Shown here in pieces: positions 53,823 to 63,993 of a stretch of DNA of 64,000 nucleotides. The stretch is from Cupriavidus taiwanensis (GTDB lineage: Bacteria; Pseudomonadota; Gammaproteobacteria; Burkholderiales; Burkholderiaceae). The stretch covers positions 2,391,274 through 2,455,273 of the forward strand of contig NZ_LT976853.1 of the NCBI RefSeq assembly GCF_900249755.1, given 5' to 3'. Within the stretch, counting starts at the first letter, position 1. Every line of letters begins with the position of its first letter. The translations under genes and the position numbers were made by a program. The notes under the pieces are model-generated. The model worked only from the letters and a program-made list of their open reading frames with translations, was not told where the DNA came from and did not search any database.

Positions 53823-55862
53823 ATGAAAACAAGTTTGCAGCCCACCGGTAAGCCGAAATTCAGGTTTGTTGTGATTGCCGATACGCATGTCAATCAGGCG
53901 GAAGACAAGGCATCTTCGTTTTTTGAGCTAAACCGGCTCGCCAACGAACGGGCGCGTAAGGCCATCCACGAAGCAAAGCGCTACAACGCGAGCTTCGTGA
54001 TTCACCTGGGCGATATCGTGCACCCCATTCCCTCACATGCCGGCTTCCATGAGGCAGCGGAGAACTATCGGCAGATGGCGGCCGTGCTGGAATGCCCCGT
54101 CTACCTTACGCCGGGAAACCATGATGTCGGGGACAAGCCATGGCCACTTGCACCTGTCGCCCAGATCGCGCCGGATTTCATGCGCGCTTACGAGCGCGAG
54201 TTCGGCGCACAGTGGTTGGAATGGCAACATCAGGACTGCAGATTCCTGGTTTTGAACACGTCGCTGCTCAACTCCGGATTGCCCGAGGAACTGGAGCAGC
54301 AACGATGGTTTGAGCAGGCGCTTGCGAAGGGAAAAGGAAGGGCCTTTTTGTCCTTGCATTACCCCCCTTATGTCAGGGACGCCGACGAGCCAAGCCACTA
54401 CGACAACATCGATGAGCCAGCAAGGAGCTGGTTACTCGACCTTCTGGCCGAGCACCGCGTGGAAGCAGTCTTCTGCGGTCACGTCCACAACCTTTGGTAC
54501 GACCAGTATGGGGATACCGAGATTTATCTCCTGCCGTCGACCGCTTTCGTGCGTCAGGACTATTCGGAAATGCAACGCTGCCTCCCGCCAGGCGAGGAAG
54601 GCGGGAGGCAGGACGTCGACAAACTAGGCTTCTTCGTCGTCGACGTCTTCGAATCCGGCCATGTCGCTCGCTTCATTCGCACGGAGTCCACTGACGTAGT
54701 CCCTGGCTGCGACGAGCTCCGAACGGAGCCCATCCTTCACCCCAAATGCACTTCGCTGCCGAACCTGGGAATCGACCCCGGGTATCCATGGGCTAGTGAC
54801 GTAGAGGTACAGCCTAGCGGTGCACTGGATGCATTCGATACAAAAACGGTTCGAAACGACTACCCGCTGTTCGGCCTGTTCGACCTCAGCGTCTCCCGGA
54901 TTCGCACAGCCCTGTCCGACCTGCGTCGTCCTGAAGCGGTAGAGCGGCTTCGCAAACTGGCAAAGATTGGCATGCGGGCTCAGCTCGTTGCGACCTCCCT
55001 CCCGGATAGCGCGCAAATCGAACTCTTGCGCGACATCGCTCCGGCGATTGAGTCGCTCGAACTGGTCGCGACTGAAGCCAGCCTTCGCGCCGAGGTGCAG
55101 CGGGTGACAAGCATCCCGGAACAGCTGCCCGGCGTACGTCTCCTCGTCAACAAGCTACGGCAGCCCAGCGATGCAGCAGTCGATGGTCTGAAGTATGGGC
55201 ATCTGGTCTTCCATGGTTGGGTCCCTGCGGAACTCCACCGACTAAAGGAACTTGCCGAACTTGGCTATGCGGGGTGCACTGCACTCTTCCGTGTGGGGTT
55301 CTCCGATTCGCCTCTCGATATCGCCGACCAGGTATCGCGGCTGCCGGAGACACATGGAATGCAGCCGAGTCTCCTCGTGCGTACCGCTACCGACAATCCT
55401 GCAGGGGCACAGGAAAACGAAGTAGCCCTTTGCGCACAACTTGTCGAATCTGTCCTCGCTGCGTATCGCACTCCGGCGCTGGGCGTAACCATCGAAGGCA
55501 TGATTGATTTCGACCGCGGCTACTTTTTGCGGGTTGGCATGTTCGACCGCTCGTTCAACCCTCGGGTCGGCGGCCTGGTGCTGAAGTACTGGATTTCAAT
55601 GCTGGCTCGAGACCTGCCTTGCATCGAAGGGATCGAGCGGTCCAAGCACGAGCACCTGTATCGCTTGCGCATGACTGGTCCAGCGGGTTGCGCCGAGCTC
55701 CTCGTCTTTGCCGCCGACCAGCACGCCAAGGCCTTGCAGACGATTGCCCAGGCTCTGCAGACCGGGAAGACTTGCTGGAATCTGCGAAACGGCGAACAGC
55801 TTTACCAGGCAGACATGCCAATGGCACGAAATCTCGTGAACGCCGTATATATCCCTGCCTGA
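53823..55862 (+). CDS. Two-domain metallophosphoesterase, C-terminal half of unknown fold
   Basis: A 679-residue cytoplasmic protein (no signal peptide). Residues about 12-290 are a calcineurin-like phosphoesterase with a complete two-metal site: ADTH (Asp20, His22), LGDIVH (Asp64), GNHD (Asn99, His100), SLHYPP (His179) and CGHVHN (His220, His222). Residues about 345-679 alternate predicted strands and helices, suggesting a TIM-barrel-like domain (FDLSVSRIRTALSDL, TIEGMIDFDRGYFLRVGMFD); I do not recognise it. AAAGGCG precedes the ATG. It heads a unit with a Bug-type binding protein and a SulP transporter. The substrate is unknown: a phospho- or cyclic phosphodiester related to the imported compound is an inference. 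Confidence 0.85.
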   Translation: MKTSLQPTGKPKFRFVVIADTHVNQAEDKASSFFELNRLANERARKAIHEAKRYNASFVIHLGDIVHPIPSHAGFHEAAENYRQMAAVLECPVYLTPGNHDVGDKPWPLAPVAQIAPDFMRAYEREFGAQWLEWQHQDCRFLVLNTSLLNSGLPEELEQQRWFEQALAKGKGRAFLSLHYPPYVRDADEPSHYDNIDEPARSWLLDLLAEHRVEAVFCGHVHNLWYDQYGDTEIYLLPSTAFVRQDYSEMQRCLPPGEEGGRQDVDKLGFFVVDVFESGHVARFIRTESTDVVPGCDELRTEPILHPKCTSLPNLGIDPGYPWASDVEVQPSGALDAFDTKTVRNDYPLFGLFDLSVSRIRTALSDLRRPEAVERLRKLAKIGMRAQLVATSLPDSAQIELLRDIAPAIESLELVATEASLRAEVQRVTSIPEQLPGVRLLVNKLRQPSDAAVDGLKYGHLVFHGWVPAELHRLKELAELGYAGCTALFRVGFSDSPLDIADQVSRLPETHGMQPSLLVRTATDNPAGAQENEVALCAQLVESVLAAYRTPALGVTIEGMIDFDRGYFLRVGMFDRSFNPRVGGLVLKYWISMLARDLPCIEGIERSKHEHLYRLRMTGPAGCAELLVFAADQHAKALQTIAQALQTGKTCWNLRNGEQLYQADMPMARNLVNAVYIPA

Positions 55863-55946
55863 CCCTGATTGAGCAACTACCCTCGCGGAATTGATGAAAC
55901 GTGGATTGACGTCGTACTGATTACTAGAAATCAAAGGAGACTCATC

Positions 55947-56921
55947 ATGTTGTTCCGAGCTGCTGCTGCCGTTATGGCGCTGACTCTCGTCGCTGCCGCA
56001 TCCCCGTCACTTGCTAACAATGGCGGATATCCTAGCAAGCCGATTCGCATCATCGTCCCGTGGGCGGCCGGAGGGGCGGCCGATTTTCTGGCCCGCCAAA
56101 TAAGCCACGAAATGAGTACGCGTCTCTCGACACCAGTCATCGTTGAGAATCGGCCAGGCGCCGCCACCAATATCGGCACGCAGGCTGCAGCAAATGCCAC
56201 GCCAGACGGCTACACGTTGCTGATGGCAAGCAGCAATAACTGCGTCAATGCCACGCTATATCCCAAACTGACGTTCGATTTCGCCAAGTCCTTCAAGGCC
56301 GTGACCAATGTCGGAGTCGCGCCCAACGTACTGGTGGTCAACCCCGCGGTACCCGCCAAAGATGTCAAGGGCCTCATCTCCTACGCCAGGAAGAATCCGG
56401 ATGTACTGACCTATGGGTCCTCGGGGAATGGAAGCGCCTCGCACCTCGCCGCGGAGCAATTCAAGGCCCAGGCAGGCATAAAGGTACTTGGCATCCCATA
56501 CAAGGGCTCGGCTCCGGCTGTGACAGACCTGCTGGGCAATCAGGTCTCCATGATGTTCACGGTGTTGCCTCCAACGCTAGGGCACATCAAGGCCGGAAAG
56601 CTAAGAATCATCGGTGTAGCTTCCAAGGCTCGGCTGCCGCTCTTCCCGGATGTTCCGACCATCAGCGAAGCCGGACTGCCAGGCTTTGAATCGAGCATCT
56701 GGTATGGCTTGGTTGCCCCCGCCGGAACGCCGGACGAGATTGTAGGCAAGCTGCAATCCACGGTTAGCGCTGTATTGAAGGAGCAAAAAGTGGCTGAAGC
56801 CATCAAGCAACAAGGCATCCAACCGGTGGGAGACAGCTCAAAGGCCTTTGCAGAAACCATTTCCAACGATATTCAAACCTATGGGGCCCTGATTAAAACG
56901 GCACAGATCGCGGTGGAGTGA
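55947..56921 (+). CDS. Bug/TctC-type tripartite tricarboxylate transporter binding protein
   Basis: Periplasmic organic-anion-binding protein of 324 residues with a signal peptide (MLFRAAAAVMALTLVAAASP, cleavage after SLA). Typical Bug signatures: YPSKPIRIIVPWAAGGAADF, VENRPGAATNIGTQAAANA, GSSGNGSASHLAAEQF and YKGSAPAVTDLLGNQVSMMF. The ATG at 55947 has AAAGGAG at the right distance. It is 84 bp after the phosphoesterase and 7 bp before the SulP gene. No TctA or TctB gene is near, as for many orphan Bug proteins of Burkholderiales, so it may work with the SulP carrier, a distant TctAB, or as a sensor. Confidence 0.93.
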   Translation: MLFRAAAAVMALTLVAAASPSLANNGGYPSKPIRIIVPWAAGGAADFLARQISHEMSTRLSTPVIVENRPGAATNIGTQAAANATPDGYTLLMASSNNCVNATLYPKLTFDFAKSFKAVTNVGVAPNVLVVNPAVPAKDVKGLISYARKNPDVLTYGSSGNGSASHLAAEQFKAQAGIKVLGIPYKGSAPAVTDLLGNQVSMMFTVLPPTLGHIKAGKLRIIGVASKARLPLFPDVPTISEAGLPGFESSIWYGLVAPAGTPDEIVGKLQSTVSAVLKEQKVAEAIKQQGIQPVGDSSKAFAETISNDIQTYGALIKTAQIAVE

Positions 56922-56928
56922 TTAAAGC

Positions 56929-58728
56929 ATGCTCCGGGCAAGCCGATTTCGCAATGTCCCTCGCTTGGTTCGCAACCTGACTTGGGAATCCCTTCGGGCG
57001 GACATCCTCGCCGGCTTGCTTGGCGCAGTGCTGGTGCTGCCTCAGGGGGTGGCATTTAGCGCTCTCGCTGGTCTTCCGCCAGAGTATGGCATCTACACCG
57101 CAGTGGTGCCGTGCATCATCGCAGCGCTATTTGGGTCAAGCCGGCATGTCATGTCGGGACCCACGAATGCGAACTCGCTCGCGCTCTTCGCCATGCTGAG
57201 CCCCCTGGCTGCTCCAGGCAGTTCATCGTATGTCACGCTTGCACTGAGCGTAACCGTTGCGGTGGGGCTGATGCAGCTGGTCATCGGAGCACTCAGGCTG
57301 GGAAGCCTGACCAACTTCATTTCTCCCTCAGTGCTGCTGGGGTTCACCTGCGGCGCCTCGTCGCTGATCGCGCTGTTTGCGCTTAAGGACTTCTTTGGCT
57401 TGGCAGTGCCGGCGGGGACAGATGCTTTCGGCTTGGTCAGCTTCTTATTGCGCAATCTCACATCGATCAATTATGCCTCCGTCACCGTTGCGTTGACGAC
57501 CCTCGTTGTCACGCTGGCGGTACGGCGTATTTCGTCCAAGCTTCCATTCATGCTCATCGGGCTGCTCGCCGGATACGCCACGGCAAGCCTCGCTGAGTTC
57601 AGTGGCTGGTTCGGTGACCAGCATGTGGCCGTGGTCGGCGCCATCCCGGCCGCCATTCCGCCATTTTCCGTACCCCACCTCTCGATAGAAGCTATCCGAG
57701 ACCTGTTTGGAATCTCGGCTGCTCTTACCATCGTCGCGCTTAGCCAAACCATCTCGGTCGCGAAGATGGTCGCGGCTCGTTCGGGACAGGCAATTGACGC
57801 AAATCGGGAGTTCATTGGACAAGGACTCTCTAACGTTGCAGGCGGATTCTTCTCCGCGTACGTGTCATGTGGCTCTCTTAACAGGTCTCTTCCAAACCTG
57901 GAAGCTGGGGCTCGGACGCCGCTGGCCAGCGTGTTCTCAGCAGTATTGCTCGTAACATTGGTGAGCTTCACTGGCTCCCAGCTCTCGCAGATTCCGCTTG
58001 CGGCCATAGCAGCGATGCTGCTCCTGGTAGCGTGGTCCTTGTTCGATGTTGCGCAGCTAAAGACGATGGCTCATGCAAGCCGAATCGAACTAACCATCGT
58101 CTGCGTTACGTACCTTGCCACAATCGGAACCCGACTCGAACGGGCAATCTTGATAGGGGTCGTACTGTCGATAGCCGCTCACATGTACCGCACATCGCGC
58201 CCAGTACTTGCCTGCGTAGTCCCCGATAGCAGCGCCGGGCGTCGACTTGTGCCAGTGGACAGCACAAAGGACATGCAATCAGAATGTCCGCAGTTGAAGG
58301 TCATTCGAATGCAGGGTTTGCTTTACTTCGGCGCTGTGCAAAACATATCCGGCCAACTGCGCGGGGAGCGTTGTGGCACAGGAAAACCGAAGCACTTGCT
58401 TGTCCTGGCACGCGGCATGAGCTTCTGTGATATCGCTGGTACGGAGATGTGGAAAAAGGAGCTCGAAGCACGGAGAGCTTCCGGGGGTGACCTCTACTTC
58501 CATGACCCACAAGCGCAAGTCTTAGCGCTTTGGCAGAAGTCTGGCCTGCTAGGGGAGCTCGGTGACGCAAATCTGTTTGCAACAAAACAGGCCGCCTTAA
58601 GCGACATCATTCCACGGCTGAATTCGACCGTGTGCGCGTCATGTTCCGTTCGTCTATTCCAGGAATGCAGCGAGTTGAAGAGCCTGGCATCTGATGATTG
58701 CGGGAGGAATCGCCTTCCTATCCCATAG
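56929..58728 (+). CDS. SulP-family anion transporter with STAS domain
   Basis: SLC26/SulP inner-membrane anion carrier of 599 residues. The transmembrane part (about 20-430) has the family opening RADILAGLLGAVLVLPQGVA and GLPPEYGIYTAVVP, then the SGPTNANSLALF segment. A cytoplasmic STAS domain (about 440-560) follows, and the C-terminus holds CASC with a third Cys after RLFQE (near 568-580), which may bind metal or be redox-sensitive. SulP members carry sulfate, bicarbonate or dicarboxylates; the substrate here is unknown. It is the last gene of the cassette, convergent with the GntR gene (126 bp between stops, no clear terminator). Confidence 0.92.
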   Translation: MLRASRFRNVPRLVRNLTWESLRADILAGLLGAVLVLPQGVAFSALAGLPPEYGIYTAVVPCIIAALFGSSRHVMSGPTNANSLALFAMLSPLAAPGSSSYVTLALSVTVAVGLMQLVIGALRLGSLTNFISPSVLLGFTCGASSLIALFALKDFFGLAVPAGTDAFGLVSFLLRNLTSINYASVTVALTTLVVTLAVRRISSKLPFMLIGLLAGYATASLAEFSGWFGDQHVAVVGAIPAAIPPFSVPHLSIEAIRDLFGISAALTIVALSQTISVAKMVAARSGQAIDANREFIGQGLSNVAGGFFSAYVSCGSLNRSLPNLEAGARTPLASVFSAVLLVTLVSFTGSQLSQIPLAAIAAMLLLVAWSLFDVAQLKTMAHASRIELTIVCVTYLATIGTRLERAILIGVVLSIAAHMYRTSRPVLACVVPDSSAGRRLVPVDSTKDMQSECPQLKVIRMQGLLYFGAVQNISGQLRGERCGTGKPKHLLVLARGMSFCDIAGTEMWKKELEARRASGGDLYFHDPQAQVLALWQKSGLLGELGDANLFATKQAALSDIIPRLNSTVCASCSVRLFQECSELKSLASDDCGRNRLPIP

Positions 58729-58854
58729 ACTACCGTGCAATCAAAGAAAATGGCACCGCATCGGAGCCGGAAATCTATATCGACTGCCTTTGTCGATGAT
58801 GGAGACACGCGCGCGGGTAGTGCTCTCGCGCCTATGACATGGGCTTTCCAGCCG

Positions 58855-59529
58855 CTAGAACAATGAAATCGCAGGGCGAATGCTTGCGGCAGTTTGCCGA
58901 AAGCTACTGTGACCTTTCTCAATATGGAGGCGCATCAGGCGCACCGCTTCGTTGCTATCGCGTCTCTGAATGGCCTCAACGATTGCTTCATTCTCCTTGA
59001 GAATATCCTGCGCTCTGTAGGGATTCGCGCGAAGCAAGGAGATTCCGAAGAGGATGACCAGGTCGTTGACCTGACGAAACATCCGAATCAGCTGGGAGTT
59101 GCCGGTTGCTTGCGTAATGAGTTCGTGGATTGCGCGGGAGGTATGCTGAAATTCCACCAGATTTTCGCTACGGAGATGCTGATGGCAAGAACGTAGCAGC
59201 CTCGACATGGCCCGCGCTTCATCGTCGGTAGCGCGTTGGGCAGCGCGCTCTGCGCTGGCCACTTCAATGACGAGACGCGCCTCGAAAATTTCCTCTGCAT
59301 CTCGCAATGAAATGGTGCGCACGTTGTACCCCCAATTTCCTTCGCGCACAACCAGCCCCTCGCCCTCAAGGCGAGCAAGCGCCTCCTTTACGGGAGTTCT
59401 GCTGACCCCAAATTCGCCTGCCAATCGTTGGCTGACCAGTCGCGCACCCGCGGACAATCGGCCACTCAATATGGCCTCGCGCAAACGCGAATACACGCTC
59501 ATACCATCAAGCAGTTCTTTTGCATCCAT
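58855..59529 (-). CDS. GntR-family (FCD/FadR-type) regulator of the cassette
   Basis: A 224-residue regulator: winged helix-turn-helix (about 12-75, RLAGEFGVSRTPVKEALARL) and an FCD effector domain (about 85-215) with the metal/ligand helix bundle (EARLVIEVASAERAAQ, EFQHTSRAIHELI). Many FCD proteins sense carboxylates. It faces the SulP gene and very probably controls the three plus-strand genes: its own promoter carries the same 21-bp site as the phosphoesterase promoter. The ATG at 59529 lies inside that site; the transcript would be almost leaderless, so the ATG at 59502 is a possible alternative start. Confidence 0.9.
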   Translation of the reverse strand: MDAKELLDGMSVYSRLREAILSGRLSAGARLVSQRLAGEFGVSRTPVKEALARLEGEGLVVREGNWGYNVRTISLRDAEEIFEARLVIEVASAERAAQRATDDEARAMSRLLRSCHQHLRSENLVEFQHTSRAIHELITQATGNSQLIRMFRQVNDLVILFGISLLRANPYRAQDILKENEAIVEAIQRRDSNEAVRLMRLHIEKGHSSFRQTAASIRPAISLF

Positions 59530-59567
59530 AGTGGATTCAATTTAGTGTTGAAGGTCAATCGTGTCAA
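59524..59567 (-). promoter_or_regulatory. GntR gene promoter with overlapping operator
   Basis: On the minus strand: a consensus -35 TTGACA (59567-59562), a 17-bp spacer and -10 TAAATT (59544-59539). ATCCA-N3-TGGATTCAATTTA on the plus strand (59524-59544) covers the -10, the predicted start and the ATG. Bound protein here would block its own transcription, so autorepression is likely. Confidence 0.8.
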
Positions 59568-59651
59568 GGGCACGGAAGACGCGCCGGCGTTATAGCTTGG
59601 CCCGCTGACGTGTCAGATCCTGCGGCAGCGTCCTGGCTAGTCGCCAGGCGC

Positions 59652-59688
59652 AAAAAAGCCCCGCAAGCTATTCACTTTACGGGGCTTT
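59652..59688 (-). terminator. Rho-independent terminator after tRNA-Ser
   Basis: A 9-bp stem (59655-59663 with 59680-59688, loop of 16) is followed on the minus strand by six T (59657-59652). It lies 10 bp past the tRNA CCA end. Confidence 0.88.
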
Positions 59689-59697
59689 CTGAAATTC

Positions 59698-59788
59698 TGG
59701 CGGAGAGAGGGGGATTCGAACCCCCGATGGGCTATTAACCCATACACGCTTTCCAGGCGTGCGACTTAAACCACTCATCCATCTCTCC
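59698..59788 (-). tRNA. tRNA-Ser (anticodon GGA)
   Basis: A 91-nt class II tRNA. The acceptor stem GGAGAGA pairs with TCTCTCC, the anticodon stem-loop is CACGC-CTGGAAA-GCGTG, and there are a long variable arm, T-loop GGTTCGAATCC, discriminator G and an encoded CCA (59700-59698). It decodes TCC and TCT. Confidence 0.97.
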
Positions 59789-59849
59789 GGGAAGTCCGAG
59801 ATTATAGCAGAGTTGCCTGGCGAATCCAGTGCCACGTCGCCACCCTGCG

Positions 59850-61901
59850 CTACCCCTTGCGCAGGTAGGTCACCAGCCGGTCGATCACCGGCGCGTTGCG
59901 CGGCGTCAGCAGGCTGACCACGATCGCCACCGCGAAGCCGGCCGGCACGCCGAAGGCGCCGGAGGCGATGGGGTCGACGCCGAACCAGCGGTTGCCGAAG
60001 ATGCCGGTCATGCGGGTGAAGAAGGGATAGTTGACGAAGATGTAGTACACCGCCACGCCCAGCCCGGCGACCATGCCGGCGACGGCGCCGGCGGCGGTGG
60101 TGCGGCGCCAGAAGATGCCGAGGATCAGCACCGGGAAGAAGCTGGAGGCCGCCAGCGAGAAGGCGGCGCCGACCAGGAACAGGATATTGCCGGGGCGCAG
60201 CGAGGTGACGTACGAGGCGAACAGCGCCACCGCCAGCAGCACGATCTTGGCGGTGGTGACGCGCCGCTGGTGGCTCGCCTGGCGGTCGACCATGTGATAG
60301 AAGACGTCGTGCGAGAGCGCGTTGGCGATGGTCAGCAGCAGGCCGTCCGCGGTGGACAGCGCAGCCGCCAGCGCCCCGGCGGCGATCAAGCCGGAGATGA
60401 CATACGGCAGGCCGGCGATTTCCGGGGCGGCAAGCACGATCATGTCAGGCTGCAAGAGGATTTCGGCCCATTGCACGATGCCGTCGCCGTTGACGTCGCG
60501 GATGCCGAACACTGGTGGATCGACCTTGCGCCATTGCACCACCCACTGCGGCAGGTCGGCGTACGAGGTGCCGACCAGGTGCTCGAAGAACTCGTATTTC
60601 ACCAGCGCCGCGAGCGTGGGCGCCGACACATACAGCAAGGCGATGCAGAACACGGCCCAGGCCACGGAATTGCGCGTTTCGCGCACCGAAGGCGTGGTGT
60701 AGAGCCGCGTCAGGATGTGCGGCAGGCTGGCGGTGCCCACCATCAGGCAGAACACCAGCAGCACGAAATTGAGCCGCTTGGTCTTGCGCTCCTGCTCGGA
60801 TGCCGCGGGATAGGGTTCGGTGGACGACATCGAATGGCGGCTGCGCGCCAGCGCCTCTTCGCGCTGCTGGTGCCACTGCTGCTGCGCGGCGGCGACGTCG
60901 CGCGGGAATTCCAGCCGCTCGCGCTCGAGCGCCTTGATCTCGCGCAGCGGCGCATTGCGCGCGCGCAGGTCCTGCAGGCGCGCATCCAGCGCGTCGCGCT
61001 CCTGCGCGAACGCATCCGGCAGGCGGGCGATGCGTTCCTGCAGCAGGATGGCCTGCTGCCGGTAGTATTCGCGCACCGCCTGCTCGGCGGGATCGCGTTC
61101 CAGCTGCTGTTCCCTGGCATCGAGCTGCGTCAGCAGCGTGCCGTAGCTCAGCTGCGGCAGCGGTTCCTGGTGATGCTTCCACGCGATCATCGACACCGTG
61201 ACCAGGAACGCCACGATCATCATGATGTACTGCGCCACCTGTGTCCACGTGACCGCGCGCATGCCACCCAGGAACGAGCAGACCAGGATGCCCGCCAGCC
61301 CGAAGAAGATGCCGACGGCAAACTCGACGCCGATAAAGCGCGTGACCACCAGCCCAACGCCCTGGATCTGCGCCACCAGGTAGACGAACGAGCAAAGCGA
61401 GGCGGCCAGCACCGCGATCGCGCGCACCGGCAGGTTGCCGCCGGGCTTGCCGTTGCCGTAGCGCGCGGCGAGGAAGTCGGGAATGGTGTAGCCGCCGTAC
61501 TTGCGCAGGTATGGCGCCAGCAGGAAGGCCACCAGGCAATAGCCGCCGGTCCACCCCATCACGTAGGCCAGCCCTTCATAGCCGGACGAAAACAGGATGC
61601 CGGCCAGGCCGATGAACGATGCCGCGCTCATCCAGTCGGCGGCGATCGCCATGCCGTTGAACATCGCCGGCACGCGCCGCGACGCGACGTAGTATTCGTT
61701 GAGGTCCGAGGTGCGGCAGATCAGCCCGATGCAGGCATAGATCGCGATGGTGATGAACAGGAACACATAGCCGAGCCACAGCGCATCGGCATTGGAGCGT
61801 TCCAGCAATCCCATCATGCCCACGAAGCCGAACAGCCCCAGCGTGAACAGGCCGTAGTAGAGCAGCAACCGTCGGCGAAAGCGCGACTGGGCTTCTGGCA
61901 T
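59850..61901 (-). CDS. Large sodium:solute symporter (acetate-type, VC_2705-like)
   Basis: A 683-residue inner-membrane Na+-coupled carrier of the SSS family, related to acetate permease ActP. The conserved helix-2/3 region is NGMAIAADWMSAASFIGLAG near 82-101, with GGYTIPDFLAARYG near 136. Two unusual parts are visible: a Gln/Arg/Glu-rich predicted coiled coil of about 100 residues (258-355) between membrane helices, and a canonical EF-hand-like loop DVNGDGIVQWAE at 469-480. The next gene upstream on the same strand is acsA, so acetate or another short-chain acid is the likely substrate. The start MPEAQSRFRRRLLLYYG is plausible but has no strong ribosome site. Confidence 0.9.
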   Translation of the reverse strand: MPEAQSRFRRRLLLYYGLFTLGLFGFVGMMGLLERSNADALWLGYVFLFITIAIYACIGLICRTSDLNEYYVASRRVPAMFNGMAIAADWMSAASFIGLAGILFSSGYEGLAYVMGWTGGYCLVAFLLAPYLRKYGGYTIPDFLAARYGNGKPGGNLPVRAIAVLAASLCSFVYLVAQIQGVGLVVTRFIGVEFAVGIFFGLAGILVCSFLGGMRAVTWTQVAQYIMMIVAFLVTVSMIAWKHHQEPLPQLSYGTLLTQLDAREQQLERDPAEQAVREYYRQQAILLQERIARLPDAFAQERDALDARLQDLRARNAPLREIKALERERLEFPRDVAAAQQQWHQQREEALARSRHSMSSTEPYPAASEQERKTKRLNFVLLVFCLMVGTASLPHILTRLYTTPSVRETRNSVAWAVFCIALLYVSAPTLAALVKYEFFEHLVGTSYADLPQWVVQWRKVDPPVFGIRDVNGDGIVQWAEILLQPDMIVLAAPEIAGLPYVISGLIAAGALAAALSTADGLLLTIANALSHDVFYHMVDRQASHQRRVTTAKIVLLAVALFASYVTSLRPGNILFLVGAAFSLAASSFFPVLILGIFWRRTTAAGAVAGMVAGLGVAVYYIFVNYPFFTRMTGIFGNRWFGVDPIASGAFGVPAGFAVAIVVSLLTPRNAPVIDRLVTYLRKG

Positions 61902-61940
61902 GAGGGGGCAGTCCGTGATCGGTGGGAAGCTATCGTAACA

Positions 61941-61974
61941 AACCCGCCGGCGCGCAGGGGCGCGGCGGCGGGTT
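61941..61974. other. Stem-loop between acsA and the symporter gene
   Basis: A 9-bp stem (61941-61949 with 61966-61974) lies 36 bp past the acsA stop. There is no strong T-run, so it may lower rather than stop transcription into the symporter gene. Confidence 0.4.
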
Positions 61975-62010
61975 CAGGTTGCGGCCCGGGCTTGCGGGAT
62001 TACCGGGGGA

Positions 62011-63993
<1,983 letters not shown>

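Noticed and set aside
59690..59790. tRNA-Ser as a proven integration site for the cassette
   Set aside because: I looked for a copy of the tRNA 3' end near 53.6 kb and found none; no integrase gene is present either.
61941..61974. Intrinsic terminator after acsA
   Set aside because: The stem is good but there is no T-run on the minus strand; listed only as a stem-loop.
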